Positions 40,795 through 51,219 of a stretch of 51,219 bases of DNA are shown one piece after another; within the stretch, counting starts at the first letter, position 1, and each line of letters starts with the position of its first letter. Made by a program: the position numbers and the translations under genes. The stretch comes from an uncultured Enterobacteriaceae bacterium (GTDB lineage: Bacteria; Pseudomonadota; Gammaproteobacteria; Enterobacterales; Enterobacteriaceae). Under the pieces are notes generated by a model. The model saw only the letters and a program-made list of their open reading frames with translations, was not told the DNA's origin and made no database searches. The stretch is from the NCBI GenBank assembly GCA_947631255.1, contig CANRKT010000018.1, positions 1 through 51,219 of the forward strand, given 5' to 3'.

Positions 40795-41302
40795 CCTTCC
40801 TAACCTATGCTGGAATAGTGCTCATTACCCATGTAATGTATCTAAGAGAACTAAAATCATCAGCAAAATGGCTGTAAGAGTAATTCAGCTTTGATCAGCA
40901 TTCTCGTACTATTCGGTGTTTTTGACTTGTTAATCTTGCGCACTTTTTTAGAGCCACAATGCTCCAGACAGGTAATATTCTCACGTCGCTGGATAAGAGT
41001 ACAGGCTCATTACCAAACAGAATTACTACCTCCTGTGACTGATCGTTACCCTAACCGAAACTTCATCGGCCATCCCTCCGAAAAATCGATATCCAACCTG
41101 GCAGGCTGAACAAACGGACTTCATAAAATCAAGGAGCTAACTCAGGCTGGCAGCAGTGGGGAATGGGCAATGAACGAGGGAGATCGTTTTGAGAAAATGA
41201 CAAAGCAGGCGTCCGTTTTTGTTGCCCTCAACAAAAGTAATAGATTTACAGAGGATGAATGCTTAGAATTCGTGCGCCGATAATAAAGAACGGATAACTC
41301 GC
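40795..41302. other. Gene-poor region before waaA
   Basis: These 508 bases hold no recognised gene. One reading frame (40891-41283) is open except for a single TGA at 41107-41109. Its last part could encode a small peptide that starts at the ATG at 41170 with GGGGA upstream (MNEGDRFEKMTKQ...). I do not recognise any family in it. Confidence 0.5.
41170..41283 (+). CDS. Possible small protein, unrecognised
   Basis: This 37-codon frame ends LEFVRR just 19 bases before the waaA start, with GGGGA 7 bases before its ATG. It is short and has no homolog that I know, so chance is possible. It may be part of a longer frame broken by the TGA at 41107-41109. Confidence 0.2.
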   Translation: MNEGDRFEKMTKQASVFVALNKSNRFTEDECLEFVRR

Positions 41303-42576
41303 TTGGAATTACTGTATACCGCCCTGCTCTATCTTATCCAGCCCTTTGTATGGGTGCGGTTATTACTGCGTAGCCGTAAAGCACCAGCCTATCGAAAGCG
41401 CTGGCGAGAACGCTATGGCTTCTGCCAGGGTAAGGTCGCGCCGGGTGGCATCCTATTACATTCTGTATCTGTGGGTGAAACGCTGACGGCGATACCGTTA
41501 GTTCGCGCACTCAGACATCGTTATCCGACTCTACCTATTACAGTAACGACGATGACTCCTACAGGGTCAGAACGTGCACTGTCGGCATTTGGAAAAAATG
41601 TCCATCATGTCTATCTGCCCTATGACTTGCCCTGTGCAATGAATCGCTTCTTCGATACGACTAACCCAAAACTGGTTATTGTTATGGAGACCGAGCTTTG
41701 GCCAAATATGATAGCGATACTCCATAAACGAAAAATCCCTCTCATTATTGCCAATGCACGTCTTTCTGAACGTTCAGCGAAGGGTTATAAAAAGTTAGGT
41801 GATTTCACACGACGTCTGATGAGTCGAATAACGCTTATCGCGGCTCAAAACGAAGAAGATGGACAGCGTTTTATTGACTTAGGGCTTAAACGTAATCAGC
41901 TGACTATTACCGGAAGTCTCAAATTTGATATTTCAGTGACCCCTGAACTTGCAGCAAGGGCCATTGCTCTCAGAAGCCAGTGGGCTCCACATCGTAAAGT
42001 GTGGATTGCGGCGAGTACACATGACGGAGAAGAGCGTATTATTCTTGATGCGCATCGTAGGCTGCTGGGATCTTTTCCAGACTTGCTATTAATTCTTGTC
42101 CCTCGTCATCCAGAACGATTTGCTGATGCCCAGACACTGATCAGAAAAGCGGGGTTTAGTTATATCTTACGCAGCAGTAATGAGATCCCATCCAACAGTA
42201 CCCAAGTCGTCATCGGCGATAGTATGGGCGAACTGATGCTGCTGTACGGTATTGCCGATATCGCTTTTGTTGGTGGAAGTCTGGTTGAACGTGGTGGACA
42301 TAATCCGCTAGAACCAGCCGCACATGCTATTCCGGTATTGATGGGAACGCATACATTCAACTTCAAGGATATTTGCGCCAAATTACAGCAAGCAGACGGG
42401 TTGATCACGGTTACCGACGCAGAGTCTATCACTAAAGAGATATCAACTTTACTGACCGATGAAGATTATCGCCTCTATACTGGATATCATGCCGTAGAGT
42501 TCCTTCATCAAAATCAGGGTGCTCTTCAGAGACTGCTGCAAATTCTGCAACCCTACCTGCCACAACGGGGTCACTA

Positions 42577-42577
<1 letters not shown>
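41303..42577 (+). CDS. waaA: Kdo transferase (3-deoxy-D-manno-octulosonic acid transferase)
   Basis: This 424-residue GT30 enzyme transfers two Kdo residues to lipid IVA. It has the N-terminal anchor segment [21 protein letters not shown], then [15 protein letters not shown]. Further motifs are [26 protein letters not shown], and the C-terminal PRHPERF and [20 protein letters not shown]. It uses TTG as start. Its stop shares one base with the GTG of waaE. Confidence 0.97.
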
Positions 42578-43829
<1,252 letters not shown>

Positions 43830-44639
43830 TCAACGCTGGCAATGACGGCAATAGTAAGTGCTGCGTTGTCCGTGTTTACTGGCACTGATTGCCGTACCAC
43901 AGGTGCGACAAAGCTCTCCTTCCCGTCCATACACTTGAAGTTCCTGGGCAAAATACCCCGGCTTACCATCCGACTGTAAAAAGTCCTTCAGCGTCGTTCC
44001 TCCTTGCTCAATAGAACGTGTCAGAACCGCTTTAATCGCCAGAACCAGTCGTTTATATTCAGCAGGTGATAAAGAGTGCGCAATACGATCAGGATGAATT
44101 CCCGCAGCAAATAAAGACTCACTGGCATAGATATTACCGACCCCCACCACCAGCTTGTTATCCATCAGCCAGGGTTTAATCGCCGTTTTCTTGTTTGCGG
44201 ACTTCTCTTGCAGGTAACCTGGGTTAAATTCATCGCTCAGCGGCTCAGGGCCGAGATGAGCCAGTAAATTACTCCCTTCTAAGGTCGACGCCCAAAGCCA
44301 CGCGCCAAAGCGACGAGGGTCGGTGTAACGCAGTACTTTACCGTTATCCATCACCAGGTCAACGTGATCATGTTTCTGAACCGGGCTGTCTTCTGGCAGA
44401 ATACGCAGACTACCCGACATGCCAAGATGAATAATAATCCAGCCGCCTGCCAGTTCCACCAGCAGATATTTTGCTCGCCGCTGGACACTGAGTACGGTTT
44501 TATCACTGAGGGCATGAATTTCATCAGATACAGGCCAGCGTAAACGCCCGTTACGTACCACTGCATGCAAAATTTTGGCACCGACCAGATGTGGTTCAAT
44601 ACCACGACGACTGGTTTCTACTTCTGGTAATTCTGGCAT
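43830..44639 (-). CDS. mutM: Formamidopyrimidine-DNA glycosylase
   Basis: This 269-residue bifunctional glycosylase and AP lyase removes 8-oxoguanine. Pro2 is the nucleophile and Glu3 is catalytic ([13 protein letters not shown]). The zinc finger ends the protein ([22 protein letters not shown]). The frame continues 16 codons upstream, but GGGGGAG before ATG 44639 and the need for Pro2 fix the start. Its stop is directly adjacent to that of convergent coaD, with no terminator visible between. Confidence 0.97.
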   Translation of the reverse strand: MPELPEVETSRRGIEPHLVGAKILHAVVRNGRLRWPVSDEIHALSDKTVLSVQRRAKYLLVELAGGWIIIHLGMSGSLRILPEDSPVQKHDHVDLVMDNGKVLRYTDPRRFGAWLWASTLEGSNLLAHLGPEPLSDEFNPGYLQEKSANKKTAIKPWLMDNKLVVGVGNIYASESLFAAGIHPDRIAHSLSPAEYKRLVLAIKAVLTRSIEQGGTTLKDFLQSDGKPGYFAQELQVYGREGELCRTCGTAISASKHGQRSTYYCRHCQR

Positions 44640-44779
44640 GACTCCCCCGCATAACATATTGAGCTGACAGAAACAAAGCTCTGTCAATGCCGTGATAGTA
44701 GCCTGAGCAAAGTTGAAGGTATAGATCAGAACGGGCTATAGCCGAAGGGAAGAATAAGAGAGGCTCAAATTCAGGGCAT

Positions 44780-44806
44780 AAAAAAAACCCGGCAAGCCGG
44801 GCTTTT
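44780..44806 (-). terminator. Terminator of rpmB-rpmG
   Basis: CCCGGC-AA-GCCGGG (44788-44801) is flanked by eight A on one side and CTTTT on the other. On the minus strand it is a strong terminator 18 bases after the rpmG stop. Confidence 0.88.
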
Positions 44807-44824
44807 AAGCAAAGTAAGCAGAAA

Positions 44825-44995
<171 letters not shown>

Positions 44996-45012
44996 TTATT
45001 TCCTCTAAGTAC

Positions 45013-45270
<258 letters not shown>

Positions 45271-45324
45271 TTAGCTCGAGCTTCGTATAGGGTTATGGCG
45301 CCTCGTCAGGCCGCTAGCCTGGTC

Positions 45325-45356
45325 CCTGGCGGTTCAATGCGAACCACAGTGCCAGG
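45325..45356 (-). promoter_or_regulatory. Structured leader of rpmB
   Basis: CCTGGC-GGTTC (45325-45335) and GAACC-acagt-GCCAGG (45341-45356) form a bulged stem in the rpmB mRNA leader. A second small stem, CAGG/CCTG, lies next to it (45307-45321). The ribosomal-protein operon may be translationally regulated through it, but this is inference. Confidence 0.4.
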
Positions 45357-45393
45357 CGCATAATGCCAAACCCGAGATTCTCAAAGGTGGCGT

Positions 45394-45422
45394 AGTATAC
45401 GCTGAGTCAGGCTAGCGCTCAA
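45394..45422 (-). promoter_or_regulatory. Predicted promoter of rpmB-rpmG
   Basis: On the minus strand TTGAGC (45417-45422) and TATACT (45394-45399) are spaced by 17 bases. Transcription should start near 45387. Confidence 0.7.
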
Positions 45423-45464
45423 GTCCCGAACAGACAAAGATCCTTACGGATCGTGTGAATTATT

Positions 45465-46130
45465 CTAAATCCACCCTCTTTCGGCGAAAGAAACGTACTC
45501 TCCTTGACCAATTACCAGGTGATCAAGCACCCGAATATCCATAAATAAGCAAGCCTTAACAATATGAGACGTTATCATACGGTCTGCTTTACTCGGCTCA
45601 GCAATACCCGACGGGTGGTTGTGCGCTAGTATAACCGCCGCAGCGTTAGATTTCATCGCTTCGCGAATAATTTCTCTTGGGTGCACTTCAACATGCCCCA
45701 GCGTACCGCTAAACAAGCGCTCGCTTTTAATAATATGATTTTGATTATTGAGAAATAAAACTAAAAAAACTTCCCGCTCTTCAGTCACTAGCTGGCTCTG
45801 AATGTACTCCCGTACCTGATCTGGATTGTTAAACGACAATCGTTTAGTACCACGAGAGTGATAATAGCGCCTCGCCAGCTCAGCAATCGCGTGTAGCTGA
45901 GCATACTTCGCTTTACCTATTCCATGTACGGTTCTGAAATGAGAATAATCTGCCGATAACAAACTGTGCAATGAGCCAAACTCCTGTAATAAGCTCTGAG
46001 CAAATGCCAGTACATGCATATTTTTGTAGCCCGTATGGAGAAATAGCGCCAGTAACTCAGCATCAGTCAACGCACAAACGCCATGCTGTAACAACTTTTC
46101 ACGTGGTAGTAGCGGGATATCCTGCATCAT
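45465..46130 (-). CDS. radC: RadC family protein (JAB/MPN domain)
   Basis: The protein is 221 residues. A helix-hairpin-helix region ([12 protein letters not shown]) is near the N-terminus. The JAMM metal motif is ILAHNHPSG with downstream EPSKAD, near residue 170. The C-terminus VSFAERGWI matches the E. coli protein of this locus (YicR). The biochemical role is not settled. Two ATG codons are adjacent, and the first has AAGGAA 8 bases upstream. It is divergent from coaBC. Confidence 0.93.
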   Translation of the reverse strand: MMQDIPLLPREKLLQHGVCALTDAELLALFLHTGYKNMHVLAFAQSLLQEFGSLHSLLSADYSHFRTVHGIGKAKYAQLHAIAELARRYYHSRGTKRLSFNNPDQVREYIQSQLVTEEREVFLVLFLNNQNHIIKSERLFSGTLGHVEVHPREIIREAMKSNAAAVILAHNHPSGIAEPSKADRMITSHIVKACLFMDIRVLDHLVIGQGEYVSFAERGWI

Positions 46131-46293
46131 GTTTGTTATTCCTTTAGCAAACAGAGGTTATTCTGGCGCATTCTTTCATTCTGTGCGATGACTTGCGCGC
46201 AATCTTGAGCGGTGCCTCGGAAACGGAAAAAAGGCGCGTAAACAGTATTGTGATAAAATGAACTATCAACTGCATTCTTGAACGAAAAAAAAT

Positions 46294-47511
46294 ATGACGG
46301 GTCTTTCCGGTAAGAAAATTGTGCTCGGTGTCAGCGGCGGCATCGCGGCGTATAAAACCCCTGAGCTAGTACGCCGACTACGGGATCGCGGAGCGGATGT
46401 CCGGGTAGTGCTAACCGATGCGGCAAAAGCCTTCGTGACACCGCTAAGCTTACAGGCGGTATCTGGCTACCCGGTTTCAGACAGTTTGCTGGATCCGGCA
46501 GCAGAAGCCGCAATGGGACATATTGAATTAGGTAAGTGGGCTGATTTAGTGCTGCTTGCCCCGGCCACTGCCGACCTTATCGCGCGCATGACTGCCGGGA
46601 TGGCAAATGATTTACTGAGTACCATTTGTCTTGCCACCCCTGCACCGATTGCTGTTGCACCGGCCATGAATCAACAGATGTATCGTGCCGCAGTAACCCA
46701 GCAGAATCTGGCAACGTTGGCTGCACGTGGCGTGCTGATCTGGGGTCCTGATAGCGGTAGCCAGGCTTGTGGCGATATCGGCCCGGGTCGTATGCCTGAC
46801 CCTCTGGTTCTGGTTGATTTGGCGGTAGAACATTTTTCGCCTGCCAACAACAGCCTGCAACATCTGAACATTATGATTACCGCAGGTCCAACACGCGAGC
46901 GCCTTGATCCAGTACGTTATATTACCAACGACAGCTCTGGAAAAATGGGCTATGCCATTGCGATTGCCGCAGCAGCACGGGGAGCAAATGTCACGCTGGT
47001 TTCCGGTCCTGTGGCGTTACCAACCCCACCGGGAGTCACAAGACTGGATGTCACGACTGCGCAAGAAATGCATGATACTGTCCAGGAAAAGATTGCCGGA
47101 CAGCATATATTTATTAGTTGTGCCGCTGTTGCTGATTATCGTGCTGCAACGATTGCTGATGCCAAAATCAAAAAGCAAGGCGATGAAATAACAATAAAAA
47201 TGGTTAAAAATCCGGATATTGTCGCTGCTGTTGCCGCACTATCAAAGCATCGCCCTTATGTCGTAGGATTTGCCGCCGAAACGAATAATGTGGAAGAATA
47301 CGCCCAACAAAAACGGGCGAGTAAGAAACTCGACCTGATTTGTGCCAATGATGTCTCTCATACTGAGAGTGGCTTTAATAGCGACAATAATTCATTGCAC
47401 CTTTTCTGGGAGGAAGGCGATAAAGTCTTACCTTTCGCGCCCAAAGTGCGCCTTGGACACCTTTTATTGGACGAGATCGTTATCCGTTATGATGAAAAAA
47501 ATCGACGTTAA
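46294..47511 (+). CDS. coaBC: Bifunctional CoaBC: phosphopantothenate-cysteine ligase / decarboxylase
   Basis: This 405-residue fusion makes 4'-phosphopantetheine from phosphopantothenate, cysteine and CTP. The N-terminal flavin decarboxylase (CoaC) includes [11 protein letters not shown] (catalytic His), PAMNQQMY and [12 protein letters not shown] (Cys). The C-terminal CoaB ligase, after about residue 190, includes [19 protein letters not shown] and VKNPDIVA. It overlaps dut by 20 bases. Confidence 0.97.
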   Translation: MTGLSGKKIVLGVSGGIAAYKTPELVRRLRDRGADVRVVLTDAAKAFVTPLSLQAVSGYPVSDSLLDPAAEAAMGHIELGKWADLVLLAPATADLIARMTAGMANDLLSTICLATPAPIAVAPAMNQQMYRAAVTQQNLATLAARGVLIWGPDSGSQACGDIGPGRMPDPLVLVDLAVEHFSPANNSLQHLNIMITAGPTRERLDPVRYITNDSSGKMGYAIAIAAAARGANVTLVSGPVALPTPPGVTRLDVTTAQEMHDTVQEKIAGQHIFISCAAVADYRAATIADAKIKKQGDEITIKMVKNPDIVAAVAALSKHRPYVVGFAAETNNVEEYAQQKRASKKLDLICANDVSHTESGFNSDNNSLHLFWEEGDKVLPFAPKVRLGHLLLDEIVIRYDEKNRR

Positions 47512-47947
47512 AATTTTAGACCCACGCGTGGGCCACGAATTTCCACTGCCGACCTATGCCACCTCTGGCTCTGCTGGGCTGGATCTGCGCGCGTGTTTAG
47601 ACAATGCGGTAGAACTGCCTGCTGGCGCGACAACGCTGTTACCAACCGGTCTGGCAATTCATATTGCTGACCCTTCTCTTGCCGCTGTCATTTTACCGCG
47701 TTCAGGTTTGGGCCATAAGCATGGGATTGTACTGGGAAATCTGGTCGGGCTGATTGACTCAGACTATCAGGGACAACTGATGGTTTCGGTCTGGAACCGT
47801 GGTCAGGATAGCTTCACTATTCAACCGGGTGAGCGTATTGCTCAGATGGTCTTTGTCCCCGTAGTGCAGGCTGAGTTTAATCTGGTTGAAGATTTTGATG
47901 CCAGCCTTCGTGGTGAAGGGGGTTTTGGGCATTCTGGCCGTCAGTAA
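47492..47947 (+). CDS. dut: dUTP diphosphatase
   Basis: This 151-residue trimeric dUTPase keeps uracil out of DNA and supplies dUMP. The five motifs are visible: [40 protein letters not shown] and GEGGFGHSG. Two ATG codons (47489, 47492) are adjacent. The second gives the [14 protein letters not shown] start of the family. It overlaps coaBC by 20 bases. slmA follows. Confidence 0.97.
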   Translation: MKKIDVKILDPRVGHEFPLPTYATSGSAGLDLRACLDNAVELPAGATTLLPTGLAIHIADPSLAAVILPRSGLGHKHGIVLGNLVGLIDSDYQGQLMVSVWNRGQDSFTIQPGERIAQMVFVPVVQAEFNLVEDFDASLRGEGGFGHSGRQ

Positions 47948-48066
47948 TGTAACTGATTCATACCACAATAACGCATAGATAACGTTAAAACAGTCAGCGC
48001 AGGCCGTGTGATTTCACAGGCTTGTGCCCTGTCCTGACAAGGTGATTTTCAGGGGTATTTTAGCAC

Positions 48067-48663
48067 ATGGCAGAAAAACAGGCAGCGAGAAGGAATCGTC
48101 GCGAAGAAATACTTCAGTCTCTGGCCCAAATGCTCGAGTCCAGTGATGGCAGTCAGCGCATTACCACTGCAAAGCTTGCAGCATCAGTGGGTGTTTCTGA
48201 AGCCGCATTATATCGACACTTTCCCAGTAAGATGAAAATGTTCGATAGCCTGATCGAATTTATCGAAGACAGTCTGATCACCCGTATTAATCTGATACTT
48301 AATGACGAAAAAGACACTCAGACTCGTCTGAGATTGATTGTTCTATTGGTGCTCGGCTTTGGTGAAAAGAATCCAGGACTCACGCGTATTTTAACCGGGC
48401 ATGCGTTGATGTTTGAACAAGACAGACTACAAGACCGAATTAACCAGCTGTTTGAACGTATTGAAGCTCAGTTACGCCAGGTGATGCGTGAGAAGAAAAT
48501 GCGCGAAGGTGATGGGTTCGTCAGTGATGAGTCACTACTGGCTAGTCAGTTACTGGCGTACTGCGAAGGGATGCTGTCTCGCTTTGTCCGCAGCCATTTT
48601 CGTTATCTGCCAACCGAGGATTTTGACAAACGCTGGCCGTTGATTGCAGCACAACTGTATTAA
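48067..48663 (+). CDS. slmA: SlmA, nucleoid occlusion factor
   Basis: This 198-residue TetR-family protein binds SBS sites on the chromosome and blocks FtsZ ring assembly over unsegregated DNA. The HTH is [20 protein letters not shown] (residues about 33-52). The all-helical C-terminal domain ends [12 protein letters not shown]. It is followed by a perfect bidirectional terminator shared with pyrE. Confidence 0.97.
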   Translation: MAEKQAARRNRREEILQSLAQMLESSDGSQRITTAKLAASVGVSEAALYRHFPSKMKMFDSLIEFIEDSLITRINLILNDEKDTQTRLRLIVLLVLGFGEKNPGLTRILTGHALMFEQDRLQDRINQLFERIEAQLRQVMREKKMREGDGFVSDESLLASQLLAYCEGMLSRFVRSHFRYLPTEDFDKRWPLIAAQLY

Positions 48664-48690
48664 TAACAGGGCCGTCAGGCCCTGTTATTA
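48661..48690. terminator. Bidirectional terminator between slmA and pyrE
   Basis: TAATAACAGGGCC (48661-48673) and GGCCCTGTTATTA (48678-48690) form a perfect 13-bp stem around GTCA. It includes the slmA stop codon. Confidence 0.85.
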
Positions 48691-48705
48691 AGAACTGAAC
48701 GGAAA

Positions 48706-49347
48706 CTATACGCCGTATTCTTCCCGATATTGACGTACTTTTGCCAGACTGTCGGCCATTTCTGGTTTTTCTTCCAGATAGCTAATCAAGTCCTGCAAAG
48801 TAATAATCGAGGTGACCTTACACTGATAGTCACGTTCGACTTCCTGAATAGCGGAGATATCAGCCTGACCACGTTCTTGTCTGTCCAGAGAAATCAGCAC
48901 TCCTGCAAGACTTGCGCCGTGTGCGGCAATAATTTCCATCGATTCACGAATAGCCGTGCCTGCGGTGATAACATCATCCACTAACATGATGCGGCCGGTA
49001 AGGGGGCTACCCACCAGGCTCCCACCTTCACCATGATCTTTCGCTTCTTTGCGGTTAAAGCAATAAGGCACATCCCGCTCATGATGTTCTGCCAGCGCTA
49101 CAGCGGTGGTCGTCGCAATAGGAATACCTTTATAGGCAGGACCAAACAGCAGATCAAACTCAACTTCTGAGTCCATCAACGCAGCAGCATAAAACCGCCC
49201 CAATAGCGCCAGACAGCTGCCGGTATTGAACAGTCCGGCATTGAAGAAATAGGGGCTGGTACGCCCGGATTTCAGCGTAAATTCGCCAAACTTGAGTACC
49301 TGTTTATTAAGTGCAAATTCAATAAACTGGCGCTGATACGGTTTCAT
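48706..49347 (-). CDS. pyrE: Orotate phosphoribosyltransferase
   Basis: This 213-residue enzyme makes orotidine-5'-phosphate from orotate and PRPP. The PRPP motif is [17 protein letters not shown], and the orotate site includes [10 protein letters not shown] and FGPAYKGIP. It lies 68 bases after rph on the minus strand, with an attenuator between. In E. coli rph-pyrE form an operon controlled by UTP-dependent attenuation. Confidence 0.97.
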   Translation of the reverse strand: MKPYQRQFIEFALNKQVLKFGEFTLKSGRTSPYFFNAGLFNTGSCLALLGRFYAAALMDSEVEFDLLFGPAYKGIPIATTTAVALAEHHERDVPYCFNRKEAKDHGEGGSLVGSPLTGRIMLVDDVITAGTAIRESMEIIAAHGASLAGVLISLDRQERGQADISAIQEVERDYQCKVTSIITLQDLISYLEEKPEMADSLAKVRQYREEYGV

Positions 49348-49380
49348 CGACTGACTCCTTAAAAGATTACTGACAGATAT

Positions 49381-49410
49381 AAAAAAGGCGACTCTTCAGT
49401 CGCCTTTTTT
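49381..49410 (-). terminator. Probable pyrE attenuator
   Basis: AAAAAAGGCGACT (49381-49393) and AGTCGCCTTTTTT (49398-49410) form a near-perfect terminator in the rph-pyrE gap, 5 bases after the rph stop. The place and shape match the E. coli pyrE attenuator, where translation of rph close to the terminator lifts it when UTP is low. No long U tract that would define the pause site was resolved. Confidence 0.8.
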
Positions 49411-49415
49411 AAAAA

Positions 49416-50132
49416 TTAATTTTCTAACGCCGCCTTCTGCGTACTGATAATGCTATCAATGCCGCCTCGAGCCAGCGACAATAACGTCAATAGCTCCTCA
49501 TGAGAGAAAGGTTCACCTTCTGCGGTTCCCTGAACCTCAATCATCCGGCCATCTTCCATCATTACGACATTCATATCAGTTTCAGCAGCTGAGTCTTCGA
49601 TATACTCTAAATCACACAGTGCTTCACCGTTTACGATACCGACAGAAACAGCGGCAACCATTCCCTTCATTGGATTGCTTTTGATTTTACCGCTGGCAAC
49701 TAAAGCATTCAGGGCGTCAGCCAGCGCAACGCAGGCTCCGGTGATAGAAGCGGTTCGGGTTCCACCATCTGCCTGCAAGACATCACAGTCCAGGGTAATG
49801 GTAAACTCACCCAGTGCTTTTAAATCAACGGCAGCGCGCAGTGAACGAGCGATAAGGCGCTGGATCTCAAGAGTTCTTCCCCCTTGTTTACCTTTTGCCG
49901 CTTCACGTGCATTACGGCTATGAGTGGCACGTGGCAACATGCCGTATTCGGCGGTTATCCACCCTTTTCCCTGGCCTTTCAAAAACCGGGGTACGCCCTC
50001 TTCGAGAGTAGCGGTGCAAAGTACTTTAGTATCACCAAACTCAACCAGCACAGAACCTTCAGCATGTTTAGTGTAATGGCGGGTCAAGGTAACAGCGCGC
50101 ACTTGCTCAGCGCAACGGCCTGATGGACGCAT
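49416..50132 (-). CDS. rph: Ribonuclease PH
   Basis: This 238-residue phosphorolytic exoribonuclease trims the 3' ends of tRNA precursors. Motifs are [24 protein letters not shown]-like stretches, and [20 protein letters not shown] in the phosphate-binding region. It is intact and full length (E. coli K-12 carries a frameshifted copy). Its translation probably couples to the pyrE attenuator. Confidence 0.97.
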   Translation of the reverse strand: MRPSGRCAEQVRAVTLTRHYTKHAEGSVLVEFGDTKVLCTATLEEGVPRFLKGQGKGWITAEYGMLPRATHSRNAREAAKGKQGGRTLEIQRLIARSLRAAVDLKALGEFTITLDCDVLQADGGTRTASITGACVALADALNALVASGKIKSNPMKGMVAAVSVGIVNGEALCDLEYIEDSAAETDMNVVMMEDGRMIEVQGTAEGEPFSHEELLTLLSLARGGIDSIISTQKAALEN

Positions 50133-50309
50133 GGGGACATCTCCGGCTAAAACGAATGTGGCTGCGTATTATACGGACTTCAGACGCTGATTCCCAAAAT
50201 AATTAGAGTCGTTCCCAGCCAACTCGAATTATGACGGGTATATTCCTATCTTGCGTGGCCTGGCCTAGCTATAATCAGTCCATACATTAGCTTAAAACGG
50301 ATACAGACT

Positions 50310-51173
50310 ATGATACGCAGTATGACCGCCTACGCCCGGCGCGAAGTTAAAGGTGAGTGGGGCTCTGCTTCCTGGGAACTACGTTCGGTAAACCAGCGTT
50401 ATCTCGAAACCTATATTCGCATGCCGGAACAATTTCGTAGCCTTGAGCCCGTCGCGCGCGAACGTATTCGTGCGCGTCTGACTCGCGGTAAAATTGAATG
50501 TAACTTGCGTTTTGAACCAGATACCCGCGCCCAGACCTCTTTGCTGCTGAATGAAAAACTGGCAAAACAGCTAGTAGAAGCTGCCCAGTGGGTCAAAATG
50601 CAAAGTGATGAAGGTGAAATCGACCCGGTCGATATCCTGCGCTGGCCGGGTGTGATGTCTGCCCAGGAACAGGACTTAGACGCCATTGCTGCCGAGATAG
50701 TCATGGCGCTGGATGGTGCTCTGGACGACTTTATCGTCGCGCGTGAAACAGAAGGTCAGGCTTTAAAAGCACTTATCGAACAGCGCCTGGAAGGGGTCAG
50801 CGCCGAAATCGTCAAAGTCCGTACCCACATGCCTGAAGTGCTGAAGTGGCAGCGTGACCGTCTGACCAGCAAACTCGAAGAAGCAGATATCCAGCTTGAA
50901 AATAGCCGTCTGGAACAAGAACTACTGCTGATGGCACAACGTATCGACGTCGCTGAAGAACTCGATCGTCTCGAAGCCCATATTAAAGAAACGTATAACA
51001 TCCTGAAGAAAAAAGAAGCGGTCGGCAGACGACTCGACTTTATGATGCAAGAGTTTAACCGCGAGTCGAACACCCTGGCCTCTAAGTCTATCAATTCTGA
51101 AATCACCAACTCAGCGATTGAACTGAAAGTGCTTATCGAGCAAATGCGCGAGCAGATCCAGAATATTGAGTAA
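50310..51173 (+). CDS. yicC: YicC, endoribonuclease of the YicC/YloC family
   Basis: This 287-residue protein opens MIRSMTAYARREVKGEWGSA. It keeps the ELRSVNQRYLE motif and the C-terminal block GRRLDFMMQEFNRESNTLASK with catalytic residues as in E. coli YicC, an RNase that cleaves the sRNA RyhB. Its partner rph lies divergent. TATAAT at 50270-50275 may be its -10 element, but no clear -35 element is visible. Confidence 0.95.
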   Translation: MIRSMTAYARREVKGEWGSASWELRSVNQRYLETYIRMPEQFRSLEPVARERIRARLTRGKIECNLRFEPDTRAQTSLLLNEKLAKQLVEAAQWVKMQSDEGEIDPVDILRWPGVMSAQEQDLDAIAAEIVMALDGALDDFIVARETEGQALKALIEQRLEGVSAEIVKVRTHMPEVLKWQRDRLTSKLEEADIQLENSRLEQELLLMAQRIDVAEELDRLEAHIKETYNILKKKEAVGRRLDFMMQEFNRESNTLASKSINSEITNSAIELKVLIEQMREQIQNIE

Positions 51174-51219
51174 CCTATCAAGGCAACTCACTAAGACGCA
51201 AAAATCACACCAAGCCCGC

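Noticed and set aside
38073..41302. Insertion sequences in the gene-poor parts of the core locus
   Set aside because: I found no transposase motif and no pair of terminal repeats with target duplications.

Overview
This window is chromosomal DNA of a member of the Enterobacterales. Nearly every gene can be read as an ortholog of a known E. coli, Klebsiella or Serratia gene, mostly at full family length. The base composition looks moderate, with clearly AT-richer islands in the LPS core locus. The gene order cpxA-trmL-cysE-gpsA-secB-grxC-yibN-(gpmI)-envC-yibQ-hldD, together with waaE, wabG, wabH and wabN core genes, points to a Yersiniaceae- or Budviciaceae-like lineage rather than E. coli itself. 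That placement is inference. I cannot name the species.

Layout. 1-8.9 kb: rpmE (minus), then priA, cytR, ftsN, hslVU, menA and rraA, with zapB facing them. 9-15 kb: glpK and glpX (glpF, their usual partner, is absent), fpr, yiiR, yiiQ and tpiA. 15-18.1 kb: sbp and pfkA on the minus strand with two gene relics around them, a LysR-type C-terminus and a frameshifted fieF. 18.1-20.9 kb: the Cpx envelope-stress module, with cpxP divergent from cpxRA across a CpxR box and the CpxQ small RNA in the cpxP 3' end. 21-24.7 kb: trmL facing the minus-strand series cysE, gpsA, secB, grxC, yibN. 24.9-27.2 kb: a relic of the gpmI 3' end, then envC-yibQ. 27.5-43.8 kb: the LPS core region, in blocks of alternating orientation: hldD-waaF-waaC-waaZ-like-waaL (+), a GT9 gene and wabN (-), waaQ-wabG-wabH (+), two AT-rich GT2 genes (-) separated by gene-poor DNA, then waaA-waaE-coaD (+). 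43.8-51.2 kb: mutM, rpmG, rpmB, radC (-), coaBC-dut-slmA (+), pyrE-rph (-), yicC (+).

How the genes work together. The core locus encodes heptose epimerisation (HldD), addition of heptoses I-III (WaaC, WaaF, WaaQ), Kdo transfer (WaaA and a WaaZ-like protein), the Klebsiella/Serratia-type inner and outer core enzymes (WaaE, WabG, WabH, WabN) and O-antigen ligation (WaaL). Other genes cover envelope stress (Cpx), cell division (FtsN, ZapB, EnvC, SlmA), proteolysis (HslVU), glycolysis and gluconeogenesis (PfkA, TpiA, GlpX) and pyrimidine, CoA and DNA maintenance.

The most notable observations are three decaying glycolysis, transport or regulator genes (fieF, gpmI, a LysR gene) plus the missing glpF, which suggest ongoing gene loss; a CpxQ sRNA with a conserved body but a divergent terminator stem; structured leaders before rpmE, cytR and rpmB; and the mosaic core-LPS locus. 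I did not find a convincing wholly new biological system. I see no CRISPR array, intact insertion sequence, prophage, tRNA or rRNA.
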